From Rachicladosporium sp. CCFEE 5018 (Eukaryota; Ascomycota; Dothideomycetes; Cladosporiales; Cladosporiaceae), in the NCBI GenBank assembly GCA_002077045.2, contig KZ111165.1, positions 150,456 to 214,455 of the forward strand: a DNA stretch of 64,000 bases. The letters run 5' to 3'. The translations under genes were made by a program, and so were the position numbers. Positions 11,538 through 22,397 of this stretch are shown here, piece after piece. Each line of letters begins with the position of its first letter. Position 1 is the first letter of the stretch. Under the pieces are notes generated by a model. It searched no databases. It was not told the DNA's origin and saw only the letters and a list, made by a program, of their open reading frames with translations.

Positions 11538-12549
11538 AGTTGAAGCAATTAAGGGGTTTGGGGACCGTGAATAGGAAGGAAGGAAACAGGGACTCTTCTA
11601 GTATTACCTCCAATCCACAACATTCGCGACGTGACGTCGCACCGCGCCGCGCAACGTTCGATGATCGGGCTCTCGTTGTTGCGCGGTGACATGTATGCTT
11701 GCAAACCCAGTCGAAACCCAGTCCAGTGGGTTCCAACAATCGCAGCTTCAGCCTCAACTTGCCTGGCGTGGACAAGCATCGCAGATCCAAAGCATCCGAT
11801 CCGAATCCCGGCTTCGCGTGCCTGGCAGTGCACGTAACGACCGGGCATGGAGGCGATCATCAAGGCTCACGGCTAATTGTCTAGCAAGCCGATGGCGGGT
11901 GAGGTGCAAATGATGACGAACCGAAGCTGAGGACTCTCCAGTCTTTTCCCCGCCTCTGCTGGCGAAGTGGGTCACGCAAATGTCGACAGCTAATGTGGCC
12001 AAGAACGGCTTGGGATCCGGTTGCAACGGCGCTCTGTAGCAGCGGTGATCTCCGCAGTGGACAGTGCGGTAGCCGTACAAATCTATGTACTCCATCAACG
12101 AAGTCGTCACTCGAGCCGCTTCGGCCGTCCTAGCTGTAAGAGACCAGGCTATGGGAAAGCTTTCGGCTCCACGATCTTAAGCTTTGCGGACCGACAGTGC
12201 CTACCTTAGAGGGCAAGGGATACTGAGCTTAACCAGTGCTGAATACTGGGGGCGTTAGATGCTTACGACCGGCTCGTGACCGTTGTGATATTGAGCAAAG
12301 CGCTCGACAAATTGCTTGATCTTCATACAACGTAGACTCTGAGCTATACATCGGAACCTCGCCTCCAGGTAGCAGCCATCCCTCAAGCAGCAGCAGCAGA
12401 AAATGATCGACAGTTGACAAATGAAAACCAGTCCAGAATTCGACACATTGCCTCTGCTCTCTCATCCACCAGTCTTCTCACTCAAGCACAAGACACAACA
12501 CTCCATGTGCTGGATCGGAACACGACACCGGAGGTTATGTTACAGCGAT
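11538..12549. other. Upstream region of the xylosidase, copy A
   Basis: About 1 kb without a supported gene. It holds the xylosidase promoter and, at 12156-12205, one copy of a dispersed sequence also found at 14583-14640. Confidence 0.5.
12156..12205. repeat. Dispersed short repeat, member 1 (copy A)
   Basis: AAAGCTTTCGGCTCCAC, then TAAGCTTT, GCGGACC and GCCTA follow each other here and again at 14583-14640. This member lacks nine bases (CTTGGCTTT) present in the other. Confidence 0.6.
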
Positions 12550-12978
12550 CTAACAGTCCCATGTGATAGTGCAATGGGCTCCCACAAAATTGCCGACGCC
12601 ATAAAAATTCCCGTCCTTTTGTCCTTGAACCTTCTTCCCTCCGAGATCTCTGCAATTGAATCCAGCGGCAGGGACGATACCGTCGACATCTTCGATACAC
12701 ATGCCAATGTCTCCCTTGTTTGGGTCCGCAAAGTGCGCGTACCCGTAAAGTCCCTCCTTCGCGACACAGTTGTAGACAGGGGGAAAGCCGTTCCCAGAGG
12801 TCGGTTTGATGCGGTGCGGAGTCTGGTCATTGATCTGAAAGAGGAAGCCGTCTGCACTGCTTTGGGAAACACCTCCCAAGTCGAGATTGGCAGTTATCGT
12901 TGAAAATGCCGACAGGCGACAAACGTCGGCTGCTGCGAGAGCTGACAGTGCCGAGAGGAGAGCGATAGAGAACTTCAT
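12550..12978 (-). CDS. Small secreted cysteine-rich protein, copy A (full length)
   Basis: This 142-aa single-exon gene encodes a signal peptide (MKFSIALLSALSALAAA) and a mature part of about 124 aa with six cysteines, ending in HCTITWDC. It contains ANLDLGGVS, FQINDQTP and YGYAHFADPNKGDIGMC. Six paired cysteines in a small secreted protein fit effector-like or cell-wall-associated fungal proteins, but I do not recognise the family and assign no function. Copy B differs at many residues and stops three codons early, losing the last cysteine. The gene stands alone, upstream of a repeat-bearing intergenic stretch. Confidence 0.8.
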   Translation of the reverse strand: MKFSIALLSALSALAAADVCRLSAFSTITANLDLGGVSQSSADGFLFQINDQTPHRIKPTSGNGFPPVYNCVAKEGLYGYAHFADPNKGDIGMCIEDVDGIVPAAGFNCRDLGGKKVQGQKDGNFYGVGNFVGAHCTITWDC

Positions 12979-15069
12979 CGTAGTCTAAAGAGCTCTTGTA
13001 GAGAGCGATGGATGCTTGGTGTGGTGATGTGAACGCTTGTAGTACAAGTAGCTTATGGCTAAGTATTGGCAAGTCGAGAAGCTCTATGGAGGAGTGATGC
13101 CGAGTTGAAGATATCTTGGGGACTGACAACCTTCTTATGCAGAATCTTTGCCGAGAGGACGAGACGCGCCACCCACTCGCATCTTGTATTCCTCCTGACT
13201 TCGGCCAGTCACAACATTCTGTCTAGTACCGGCGTAGCGCCGGTTCCTGAGCGTGCCTGAAGAGATGTTGGGGCTGTGCATGTAGGCGCCAGCCAGGCCG
13301 ATAAACAGGCGCAGCACCAGGGCCATCTTGCGATGCCAAAGCTCCGTGGCGTAGAGTGAGCCAAGTAGTGTACTTGGCAGCATCCTCTTGGGCGGGCTTG
13401 GGACGTTTCAGCAACTGTGCCGTGAGAAAAGCCTCCAGTCTTCTCCCAGGTGGAATGCCAGCAGCTGATGTGCCCGTGGAAGCTTTGAAGAACGGATGGA
13501 AGGGCACTCTATAGTGAGTTCGCTCTCCTCGTCAGCATGCTGGCGTCCATGCTGATCTATGAAAACTCCATCGGCGGGCTCATCAGCCTGCCGCGTCGGT
13601 CCACCTACTACACACAGGTAGTCTGTTGAGGTATGCACCGCTGACTTACAGGGCTAGTGCAGTAAAGTCTGAGGGCGCAGCGAAGCCTAGAGGCGCAGTA
13701 AGGCCTAGGGGGAGGCAGCACTCATGAGACCCTAGTGTACCTGACGAGGCGCCGCATGCGCGCGCCTGTGTCAGAATCGAGTGCACTCTCTACTATTAAT
13801 GAGCCGCTAAGCATACTTCCGAAGTGACGCCTGCTCGCTTTTGCGCCTCATGCCTGCGTTGAACAAAGACTCAATTAACTGTTTGAGTCCGCGAGTTCGG
13901 GGTAGGGGTAGCAACTTGGTGCGAAGCGGCTCCAACCGCTGGAGAGCGAACGGCGTTCGAGAGAGAGTTCGTCATGATGAAGTCGGACGCATGGACAATG
14001 ACAAGGGGGTTCGTGCAAGAAGATTTGTACCTGCCGCAGGCGCGTTTGCGACGTGCGGAATCTCGATATCAGGGCGCGTCCCGAGACGGGCCTAGAGCAG
14101 GATGTGATTTGATTGGCGTAGACGCTACGAGCCAAGTAATCGCGCGATTGGCAGTATTCCAGATTAGATTCCGCAGCCAGACTAGGTCGTTTCGAAGAGC
14201 TCGCCTGAAACTTGCCTCGAACTCACCTCGGCGCAGCCCCATGCGGGACGAGAGATGCGAGGTGTTACTGTTATCTAGTGTCGCCAATGCGTTGGTAACC
14301 TGTTGGCAACAGTTGCGATCGTAATAGCTACAACAGCGAACAAGGACATGCACTCACCTACTAGGTACATGTAAGTATTCCCGGGGGAAGGCAGGTTTAG
14401 GCGTTCCTACCGGCGCCGCTCTGACTCCTACATAGTGTGGGCTCGAAGTGTTGGCAACGTTGTCAGCAGCATCGCTGTGCACAAAGCTCTCAGGCCCCTC
14501 GCCGTCCGCAGTGGGGCGCTTCATCCAATCGCAGACACACCAAGCACAAAGCTTCTCGAACCGTCCCTTCAGGCAAAACACAAAAGCTTTCGGCTCCACA
14601 ACCGTAAGCTTTCTTGGCTTTGCGGACCAACATCGCCTAGCTGCACATCCAGCGCGGATGTCGGAGAAGCGTTGCAAAGGCATTGTGGGGAACCTTGGTT
14701 TGACTGCAGGCATGACTTTACCCGGGCGGACACGAGCAGAGTGGTGTGCAAGGTAGATGGGAGGACCATGAGCACGGAATTTGCGCGGATTTGGAACGTC
14801 TAGGTTTGACGAAATAGACATGGACGCCATGTGTTTGCCACGTGCAGTTATGGTGACATCAACAAGCGCAGGGGAGTACAGTCAACACGCCAACAAACTA
14901 GATGTTGCAGCATTATTTGGACGCTGGCCGTCAAACATGAGGGAAGTGCAGCTTCACGGCAGAGTGTCATCGGCGAATTCCGATGTTGATGACAGTAGTA
15001 TAGATTGACAGAGTATCAATCTCGCCATCTTCGTTTCTCAAACCTCAAGTTCCTTCACTTCACGTGCTC
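12979..15069. other. 2.1-kb gene-poor stretch with relic sequence, copy A
   Basis: No intact gene is supported. A hydrophobic open stretch at about 13504-13629 (+) (ENSIGGLISLPR in the middle) is kept in copy B at 42713-42838 and looks like a gene remnant. GC-rich near-repeats (GGCGCAG..AAGGCCTAG) lie at 13670-13715. The dispersed repeat recurs at 14583-14640. A 158-codon minus-strand frame at 14354-14830 is not kept intact in copy B. Confidence 0.5.
14583..14640. repeat. Dispersed short repeat, member 2 (copy A)
   Basis: This matches 12156-12205 in four consecutive blocks, with a nine-base insertion. The surrounding DNA does not match, so the unit is short or degraded. Confidence 0.6.
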
Positions 15070-16908
15070 CTACTCAGAGTCGCGGTCCCTGTGCTCAGCA
15101 GCGGCAGCTTTCTCCTCCAAGATCTTCTCATCATGAACTCCACCCTGCCCAGCAACGCTGCCATGGATCATCTCCTCAAGACCGATCTCACGGTTGATTT
15201 CGCGCATGCGCTCAGCGTCAGCCGCAGCGACACCAGCAGAGCCGAAGAGAGTGTCCATCTCTTCGAGAGACAGACCCTTGGTCTCGGGGAAGAAGAAGTA
15301 GATGAAGGCCGCGCCCATGGAGGTGAGTACGCCGAAGAAGATGTATGTGCCGTATGCGAGATGCGTTAGCATATCTGGCGTGACTTGGCCGACGATGAAG
15401 TTGTTCTGTTAGCTTTCATTAGCAACGCTCTGTCGGGAAACTCATGTTCAATCTACTCACCATCCAGTTGGACGAAGCGCCAATAGCGATACCGTACGGA
15501 CGCTGGCTGATGGGCCAGATCTCAGCAATGACAATCCAGGCACATGGTCCCCAGGAGTAGCCGAAGTGGACAACGAACAACCACACCATGGCGATAGCTG
15601 CCCAGCCTGCGGCCTGGTGAGTCGGCCACTGATCCGCGTTCTTCGCGAAGATGACTGCGATGATGAAATGGCAGAGAGCCATGCCAATAGCACCGATGAC
15701 CAGAATAGGCTTGCGGCCGAGCTTGTCAACGTACATGACTGCTGGGATGGTGGCAAGCCACATTACAATACCAACAACCCCAGTTGCGAGCAGCGAGGTG
15801 GTGGTAGATGACTGACCAAGTTTAGTAAAGATCTGAGGGGCGTAATAGAGCACGGCATTGATGCCAGTCCATTGCTGGAAGAACATGGTGAGCGTAGCGA
15901 GCATGACGCGGCGGAACATGGGCTTGGACTTGAACAAAGATGCAGCGGCAACGAATTGCAACTTGATAATCGACAATTTGGATCCATCGGCCAGATGCGG
16001 GAAGTGCTCTGCGGTGCTACGCTTCTCGAACATCGACTGCGCCTTGATCTCGAGAAACTCAAGCTCGATCAGTTCGTGGTCGCTTGATAAGTTTCGAAGG
16101 CTCGCAAGAGTCTTGCGGGCTTCGTCTTCGCGATCGTGGTGGACGAGCCATCTGGGGCTGAAGGGCATGAACAGCATGCCAACCCCAAGCAGAACAGCAG
16201 GTACGATTTGAAGTGTCAAGGGGACAAGCCAAGCAGCGTCGCTCTGGCCTGCGCCACTGCCACCGATGTAGTTGGTACCGTAATCGATCCAGAAGCTGAT
16301 CATGATACCTGTGGTGATAGCCAATTGTTGTAGGCCGACCATGGCACCGCGAACCTCTGGCGGAGCGCACTCTGCGTTGTACATGGGCACGATCATAGAG
16401 AGTGACCCGACACCCATACCAGTAATGAATCGACCAGCGAGGATGGAGTTTGATGCGGCGCTTGTAACGGACGTGGTCTGGATTACGACGCCCAAGATGA
16501 ATGTGGCCGTGCTGAACAGAATTGCGTACTTGCGGGAGTAAATCTCAGCAAGGAATCCGGAGTAGATGGTTCCGAACCAAGCACCAAGTTCGAGAATGGA
16601 GGTCAGGAAGCCGATTCTGGTGGGATCGGTAGCAGCAGCGCCCATATCTATTTGCAACGTCAAATTTGTGTACTCATGATGCATGTTTTGACATCGAACT
16701 TACGAGCCTTGAAGGAGTGCATGACCAGCACGCCGCCGAACACGCCCTGGTTGTAGCCGTAGAGGAGACCGCCCAAGCACGCGAAGCATGCAATCATGAA
16801 TGCCTTGCCGTTCTTGAGGATTGCCATAGGACCAGCCTGGCCGGCCAACGCCTGACGGCGCACCAGCGCCGCATGGTCGAAACCACCAGCTACTGCTCCA
16901 GGAGCCAT
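15070..16908 (-). CDS. MFS sugar transporter (sugar porter family), copy A, intact
   Basis: This is a plasma-membrane 12-TM carrier for hexoses or related sugars driven by proton symport. Exons 16704-16908, 15461-16647 and 15405-15070 join in frame to 575 aa. It shows GGLLYGYNQGVFGG in TM1, GRFITGMGVGSLSMIVPMY, the PFSPRWLV loop, QQWTGINAVLYYAP in TM7 and PETKGLSLEEMD after TM12, all sugar-porter signatures. The acidic tail has AEHRDRDSE at the end. The exact substrate cannot be read. Copy B has a stop codon at the position of Ser460 here. Confidence 0.93.
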
Positions 16909-19661
16909 CTCTTCAAATGTGTAGTGTCAGTACTACGCTGATGAAATTGATGTAGAGAGACGGTAAGAGCGCTGCTCGATTGTTGGCGAGGAGAGCAAAG
17001 ATCTGCCAAGAGGGGTTGTCTAGCTCATATACCAGCGATCCTCCGTAAGCGGCACGCGGCATGAATCTCCACGCATGCCCCAGTCTCGTCTATGCGGAGA
17101 TGCCATCACGTGGCGTGCACCAACCGGCTAATCGACAAGGCTGTTGCATGATCCAATGAAGATGTCGCATGTAGATTTGAGGTGTAGCTGCCGGGTAAAT
17201 TGACAGCACCCCAGCTCCATCCTAGCCTGAAAACAAGCGGTTTGGGTGGATGTCTTGGCCATTGGCTGACCACTTTGCGCGAGATACATCAATGTAACAT
17301 GGATGTATCTTCGACGTACCTGTTGACGCACCCGAGTCACGGCGGTCCAGAAGCTGAGAACCAGACTCTCTCATGCAAATAGGATAACCCCAAGTGTGAA
17401 GAATCGTGAGCCTGCGAACATGGAGGCTGCCTAGACGAACGGACACTGATCATGACAATGCATGGTCATGCTTAGATTTCTATATTGCGGTAATCAGTAT
17501 TCAAATTTCAGCTACACGAGTGATCCAATATGCCTCGGAGGTTAGTACGGAGGGCATTCGACAGACAACTAGACGTGATAGCACGATCCCTGCCACTTTA
17601 TAATCAAGCACCAGAAGGTCGTCTCCTTCTAGATCAGCCTCTATGGAATTGTGTAGCGCCATGTAAAGGTGGTATTGCACGGTATTGCAAATCTTCGCCG
17701 ATTTACCACCAGGTCGGGACTAGCCCTGCGTGCTTGGCCTTGGTCAACGGTAAGGTCTGCAGCTCTATCTCATGTCCGTTGAGCTTGATCGACTGGGCCT
17801 GTTAGAACCACATGAGTGACTCGAGGCCGATTGTTACCACATGATAATGGGCATCGTTACAGAGCGACAAGCTTTGACGAGACCAATACTCCGCCAGCTA
17901 GTCTGACGACTGGTTTCGGCGTCGCTCCAGGATCGACTGAAGCATCCGCTGGTCGTGGGTAATGACGGAGACTCTTACACGACGAGAACATCTGTCCGAT
18001 GATGATGGCTGATACAGCTTCTGGAATCTAGACGCCTCGATTGTCCGATCTTGCCGTAGCCAGCTCCAGTATCTGAGTTACAGTCACCGCATGGCAGCGT
18101 ATCCGGATAGCGGCATCTCTGCCAGATGCATGACGGGCTGGGAGTGCTGAGATATTGCAGCCTACTGGGTAGCAGTGGCGAGTTCTCACTTATGTGTAAG
18201 CGTCGTCCACGTTAGAGAGAATGTCTCGCTGGATGTGGTCTTCGATCTTGAAGTCTAGAGTGAACGGTATGTGTTAAAGCTGGCTCATTATCTCGCCCCG
18301 TGCCAGCGTCTCCGTCAGCTCGTAGACGGGTCGACGGCTCAATAGTAGCTAGAGCGATGAGCTAAGCTTGTCCACGAGCTCAGCGACCACTAGGGTACGC
18401 CGCGGAAGCAATCGTTGGGACAAACGTCTCCATGACTCCACGATGTCGCGGTGGCCTTTCCACCCGATTTTCGAGATGAGCTTCCGTCAAAAGCCAGAAC
18501 CCAAAAGCCAGACAGGACTCTATTTCCATGCTTCGTGCATTACAACAACGTCTCTGCTGACCGTCAGTTGTGCCATTGAGGCAAAAGGACGACAATCCGA
18601 AAAACACGACGAAGCTGATGCACACGCCGAATACCTCATCCTGTAGACCTTGTATATTACATCTCGTGAACCGGCGAGCCTGCCGCCTCTTTCGCCATTG
18701 GCTCGACAAGCAGCTTTGCACCGATACACTCGCTGGCGTCCAGCTTCCAGGCGCTCAGCCTTGCTTGGGTCTGTCCATCGACCTCTGCCCAAGTTGTTGG
18801 ATTACCGGCAAGCTTAGCATACCTGCCATCTGTACCTGTTATGGTTCTCTGCTATGCTGGGTTGCTTGCTGTCGATGTATTGTCGCCTTCGACGTTTCCG
18901 CCCTGGAACGAGGTACCAGACGTTACATCAGCAGATGTCTTGCCCAGGGATGGACCTTGGGGACGGCGCGCATTCTTCGAGGTACTCTTATGTCCTTTCC
19001 ACCCGCTTTTCTTGTAGAGCTCGGGGATTGGAGTGATTGACACTGTGGCCAGAGAAACTGTTCGATATACCTATCTTCCTGCGCAATATGTGAACCAAAC
19101 GGCGCCCACATAGAATAGCTCGGGAATATAGAGACCCAACGTCTCCGCGGGCATCGACCTGCGAACTCACAGAGAACACAGCACTACCACTTGCACGTTG
19201 CAGACACATCACAACAATCCGATCCTAGGAAATCAAGCTGGTGATGAAGTGCTTCCCGCGTCAACACCAGCTCCAACTCACGACGTCACGGGCGACAACC
19301 ACCATACTTTCAACGCTGCACGCAAGCTTCACTCCTGGCCAAACTTTGACCACATCTCATTCCTTCGCGCTATGCACTGCCTCCGCCGATCATCTTCAAC
19401 AACGTGATTGCAAAGCGTCGAGGTTCTCGAGTCGGAACATCACCTAGCTGCGGCGCAAGCGACATACTTCAGTAAGGTACGTATCGCATAGCCCCACGAA
19501 CATCACACCACGTGAGCAACCCTGTAGCTAGGGACCAAAGGTACACAGAGGTCACCAAATCTTCGTTTCTGTCTCTTAAATTTATCCCAACATAATCCCC
19601 CGCAGAGTCCTCTCCTTCAATATATCAATCCACGTTATCTAGCCTGCCTCAGCCAATCGAG
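16909..19661. other. 2.75-kb stretch without an intact gene, copy A
   Basis: This holds the sugar transporter promoter and a coding-like but stop-interrupted minus-strand stretch at about 17700-18480 (for example IKLNGHEIELQ and HAGLVPTWW near 17700-17850), which copy B also has with stops. I cannot identify a family. Copy A carries about 85 bp near 18650-18735 that copy B lacks. Confidence 0.45.
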
Positions 19662-20198
19662 ATGTCCACATCCGACTCCACCCCCCTTGTAGACCCCTAC
19701 AAAGGCCACACCTTCCTCCACGGCCAAGCCATCAAGCATGACCACGAAAAAATGTCAAATATGATGCTCGGCGACGGCGGCGGCTTCAACTCGGGCGTAG
19801 GCGCCAATCACCTGCCATATGGCTACACAGACACATCGCTTGTGAGGATTCCGATCAAAGTTTCTGACTATGGCGTGACATCTCCATTATCACAGCAAGG
19901 GGAGACGGAGAAGAAGGGCGGCTTCATGAGGAAGTTGTCCAACTTCGGAAGTGGAGCCGGGAAGAAGGACTAGGGCGAAGTGAGAGTTGTGGGAATGAGC
20001 AGGGGCGATTATCTGAAGTATTGGGTAAAGGGGAATGACGGGAAGTTCGCTGATGGGGTTGTGGAACCGGAAGAGGGGAGGGCAGAGTGGCTGAGGAAGC
20101 AATTCGCGTTCGATGATGAGGTGCGCAGACAAGACAGAGACCTGAACTCGAAGCAGAAGGTTGGGAAGCTGCCACCATCTGGCTTTCAGCCGTCGTAG
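19662..20198 (+). pseudogene. Conserved protein of unknown function, copy A, nonsense-interrupted
   Basis: This is the counterpart of the intact 178-aa gene at 48881-49417. Codon 104 is TAG (19971-19973) where copy B has GAG, so only the first 103 residues would be made; the rest (EVRVVGMSRGDYLKYWVKG onward) stays open to 20198. The protein is hydrophilic and has no signal peptide, TM segment or motif I recognise. The lesion is a single substitution, less likely than an indel to be a sequencing error. Confidence 0.8.
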
Positions 20199-20514
20199 AT
20201 ATAGTCCTGCGAAGCAGTGTAATGATAGATGTCGGTGCATTGCTTTTCTATGTTACATCGTGCCTACTGTTACAGCTATCTTCGCCAATGTGGGTATACC
20301 TTGTAAGCCAACTCATGGACAGAGTCCTTTCTAAGCCTGCAGACTGCTGATGGTCCCCCGGAGGACCACTTACTCACTCCCTAAAGCTAGTCTGTGCACT
20401 CATACGCCGATCGCCTTGCGCCAATTGATGCTTTCGTGCCGGTCATGTCACCCCTTGCCACCCACTTCCACTGTCTGTACAGCCCAACACCATCTTTGCA
20501 GTCACAGCACACGC
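20199..20514. other. Convergent spacer before eIF4E, copy A
   Basis: 3' flanks of two convergent genes; nothing else seen. Confidence 0.5.
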
Positions 20515-21320
20515 CTAAAGCGAGTACTTCGCCTTCGCACGACTGCTACCAGTATGCGCACTCTCAGCATGCCCAGCGAACTCCACCATGTCCTGCGCAG
20601 GCAACTGCAGCACCTCCTTGAACGCCTTGCCAAGCCTCTCGAGCCGCTTCTGGCTCTCCTTCGGATCCGCACCCTCAGCAGCCTTGCCCTTAGGAGACTG
20701 CCCGGCAGTGCGAGTCCACAGCCCGACGCGCCAGAAGGCTTTGCGGATGTTGACGTTGACGCCCATGACCTCGTTGTCGTCGTCGTCTTCGAGCGTCTCT
20801 CCGATGGCGGCGAGCATAAGGTGCAGCCAGACCTCGTCGTTGGCCTTGCTGTTCTTGAAGGTGTAGGCCCAGCGACCGCCGTGCTTGTTCTGGACGTCCT
20901 CCCATTCTGGACGCACACCTGTCTTGAATAGATGGTAGTCAGACTTCTGTGCGAGCTCCGAGGCAGGGGTGATGTTGTTCTACATCGATTAGCACAGTGT
21001 CACTTGATCTACTGCGAGTCAGGCGGACTCACGTAGATCCCCCAGAACTCCTCCACACTCTCGAAAGTGATGACCTCCTTCAACAGCTCATTCCAGTCCT
21101 GCTTGCCGCTTGGTGGCTTGGTGAACCACAGCGTCCACTTATTCTGCAGCTGGTGCTTGACATTGAAGTTTTCTGGATCGTCGAAGACAGTTACGATGTT
21201 GTCACTGCCAGCGCCGTTCACAGAGTCATGCTGCGGCTTTGAGTCGGTGCCATCAGGAGAGATGGGAATGGTTGTAAGGTCCACTGGCTCGGCGGAGTTG
21301 TTAGTTGCGACGTCTACCAT
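20515..21320 (-). CDS. CDC33: mRNA cap-binding translation factor eIF4E, copy A
   Basis: This binds the m7G cap and, through eIF4G, recruits ribosomes to mRNA in the cytoplasm. Exons 21033-21320 and 20515-20979 join in frame to 250 aa. The family's tryptophans are visible in NKWTLWFTKP, VEEFWGIY, RPEWEDV and GGRWAYTF, covering the cap-stacking pair. An acidic EDDDDNE loop and a fungal basic C-terminal extension (SRAKAKYSL) follow. The start was placed at the MVDVATNN codon because upstream in-frame residues are not conserved between copies. A 250-bp run across the intron is identical in copy B. Confidence 0.94.
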
Positions 21321-21793
21321 GGCGGCGGTGTGGTGGGTGGTAGCGGAGGTAGCGGTATAGGTGGTGAGCGTGTAAGGGCGGGTGTGTGGTAGAGGGAGTT
21401 GCGATAGTGTTGTGCTCAGGTGGCATTCTTGAGAAATGTGAAAGCACGAGAGAGCGTTCAAAGATCGGCAGGTGCAGCGGTGGTGGTCTTGGCCAACATG
21501 ACTCGCACCCGAATGCTCTATGTGCTGCTTCGCTCTTGTGGATGCACGTGCGTTTAACGTTGGTCATACTATGGCAGAACGACGGTAGAGTGACATGGAC
21601 GTCACGATGTTGAGCTGCGTTGTGTGCAATGCTTTCGATGTAGTCTTTGCTTCGACATTAGTGCGTTTCTACAAGTCTATCCCAAATCGGGCAACGCTAT
21701 GTATATATTTCTTCCCTTCATCCAGCCCGTAGGCCAACGCCAATGCTCGGAAATGCTTCACAGACAATACGAAATGACCAAAGTATGTGTCTC
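21321..21793. other. eIF4E promoter / multicopper oxidase 3' flank, copy A
   Basis: No gene is seen. From 21601 rightward the sequence is almost identical to copy B, in contrast to 21330-21600. Confidence 0.5.
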
Positions 21794-22296
21794 CTACCAC
21801 CACGTCGGCCGCCCAGTGGGAACATTGCTGTTGCCGCCTCGGTTCCTCTGGTTCCCACCTTGTCCACCCCACGTTGGTCGTGCCATGACGGGCGTAGCCA
21901 TCGTCGTAAAGCCTGATGCGAACTCTGCCGTTGTTGACGTGGCGAAGCCGTAGCCAGAGCTCTCTGGTGCAGCGGTCTGCGAAGGCGCGCCGGTGGCAGA
22001 CTCGCCATTGTAGCCGGCTGTTGCGTAGTGTGCTTCTTGTGCCGCGATGATGGAGTTGACTGGTGCGTAGGCGTTCAGGTTCGCTAGGGCGTTGACTGCA
22101 GACGCCACGGACTCGTCAGAGAAAGCATCCTCGTTGTAGTCGGTAGCGATGAAGCGAGTGTCCTCTGGGTCGGCATAGCTGGTCGTGGAATTGTAATCGT
22201 AGCCCATCTCTGTCAAGAGCGTGACGTTGAAGACGTCCATCATGGCGTGATCTTCGTGGATCAAGTTGTGGCAGTGGAACATGTAAAGACCGTTCC
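21794..22296 (-). CDS. Multicopper oxidase, copy A, C-terminal part only (cut by gap)
   Basis: This encodes the last 167 residues of the oxidase seen whole at 51018-53033. It includes the type 1/type 3 copper motif HCHNLIHEDHAMM, characteristic of bilirubin-oxidase-like enzymes, and the Gly/Asn/Arg-rich tail ending in PTGRPTWW. The rest is lost in the N gap, so it cannot be said whether copy A shares the frameshift of copy B. Confidence 0.9.
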
Positions 22297-22396
22297 NNNN
22301 NNNNNNNNNNNNNNNNNNNNNNNNNNNNNNNNNNNNNNNNNNNNNNNNNNNNNNNNNNNNNNNNNNNNNNNNNNNNNNNNNNNNNNNNNNNNNNNN
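22297..22396. other. Assembly gap, exactly 100 N
   Basis: A run of exactly 100 N is the usual placeholder for a join of unknown length. It breaks the multicopper oxidase on the left and an mS26-like gene on the right, so two contigs meet here, each ending inside a gene. Confidence 0.98.
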
Positions 22397-22397
22397 G

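Larger units (their letters stand above)
1..22296. repeat. Duplicated segment, copy A
   Basis: This block is repeated, same orientation and gene order, at about 30235-51520. The match already holds at base 1 (4 differences in the first 60 aligned bases), so the true left edge lies outside the window. The right edge is the N gap, inside the multicopper oxidase gene. The offset changes from 30234 at the left to 29224 at the right, mainly because copy B lacks about 1.2 kb of the RBR gene. Confidence 0.97.

Noticed and set aside
14354..14830. 158-codon minus-strand frame
   Set aside because: Copy B keeps only about half of it and shows indels not in multiples of three; it overlaps the dispersed repeat.
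20350..20931. 193-codon plus-strand frame
   Set aside because: It is antisense to the eIF4E exon.
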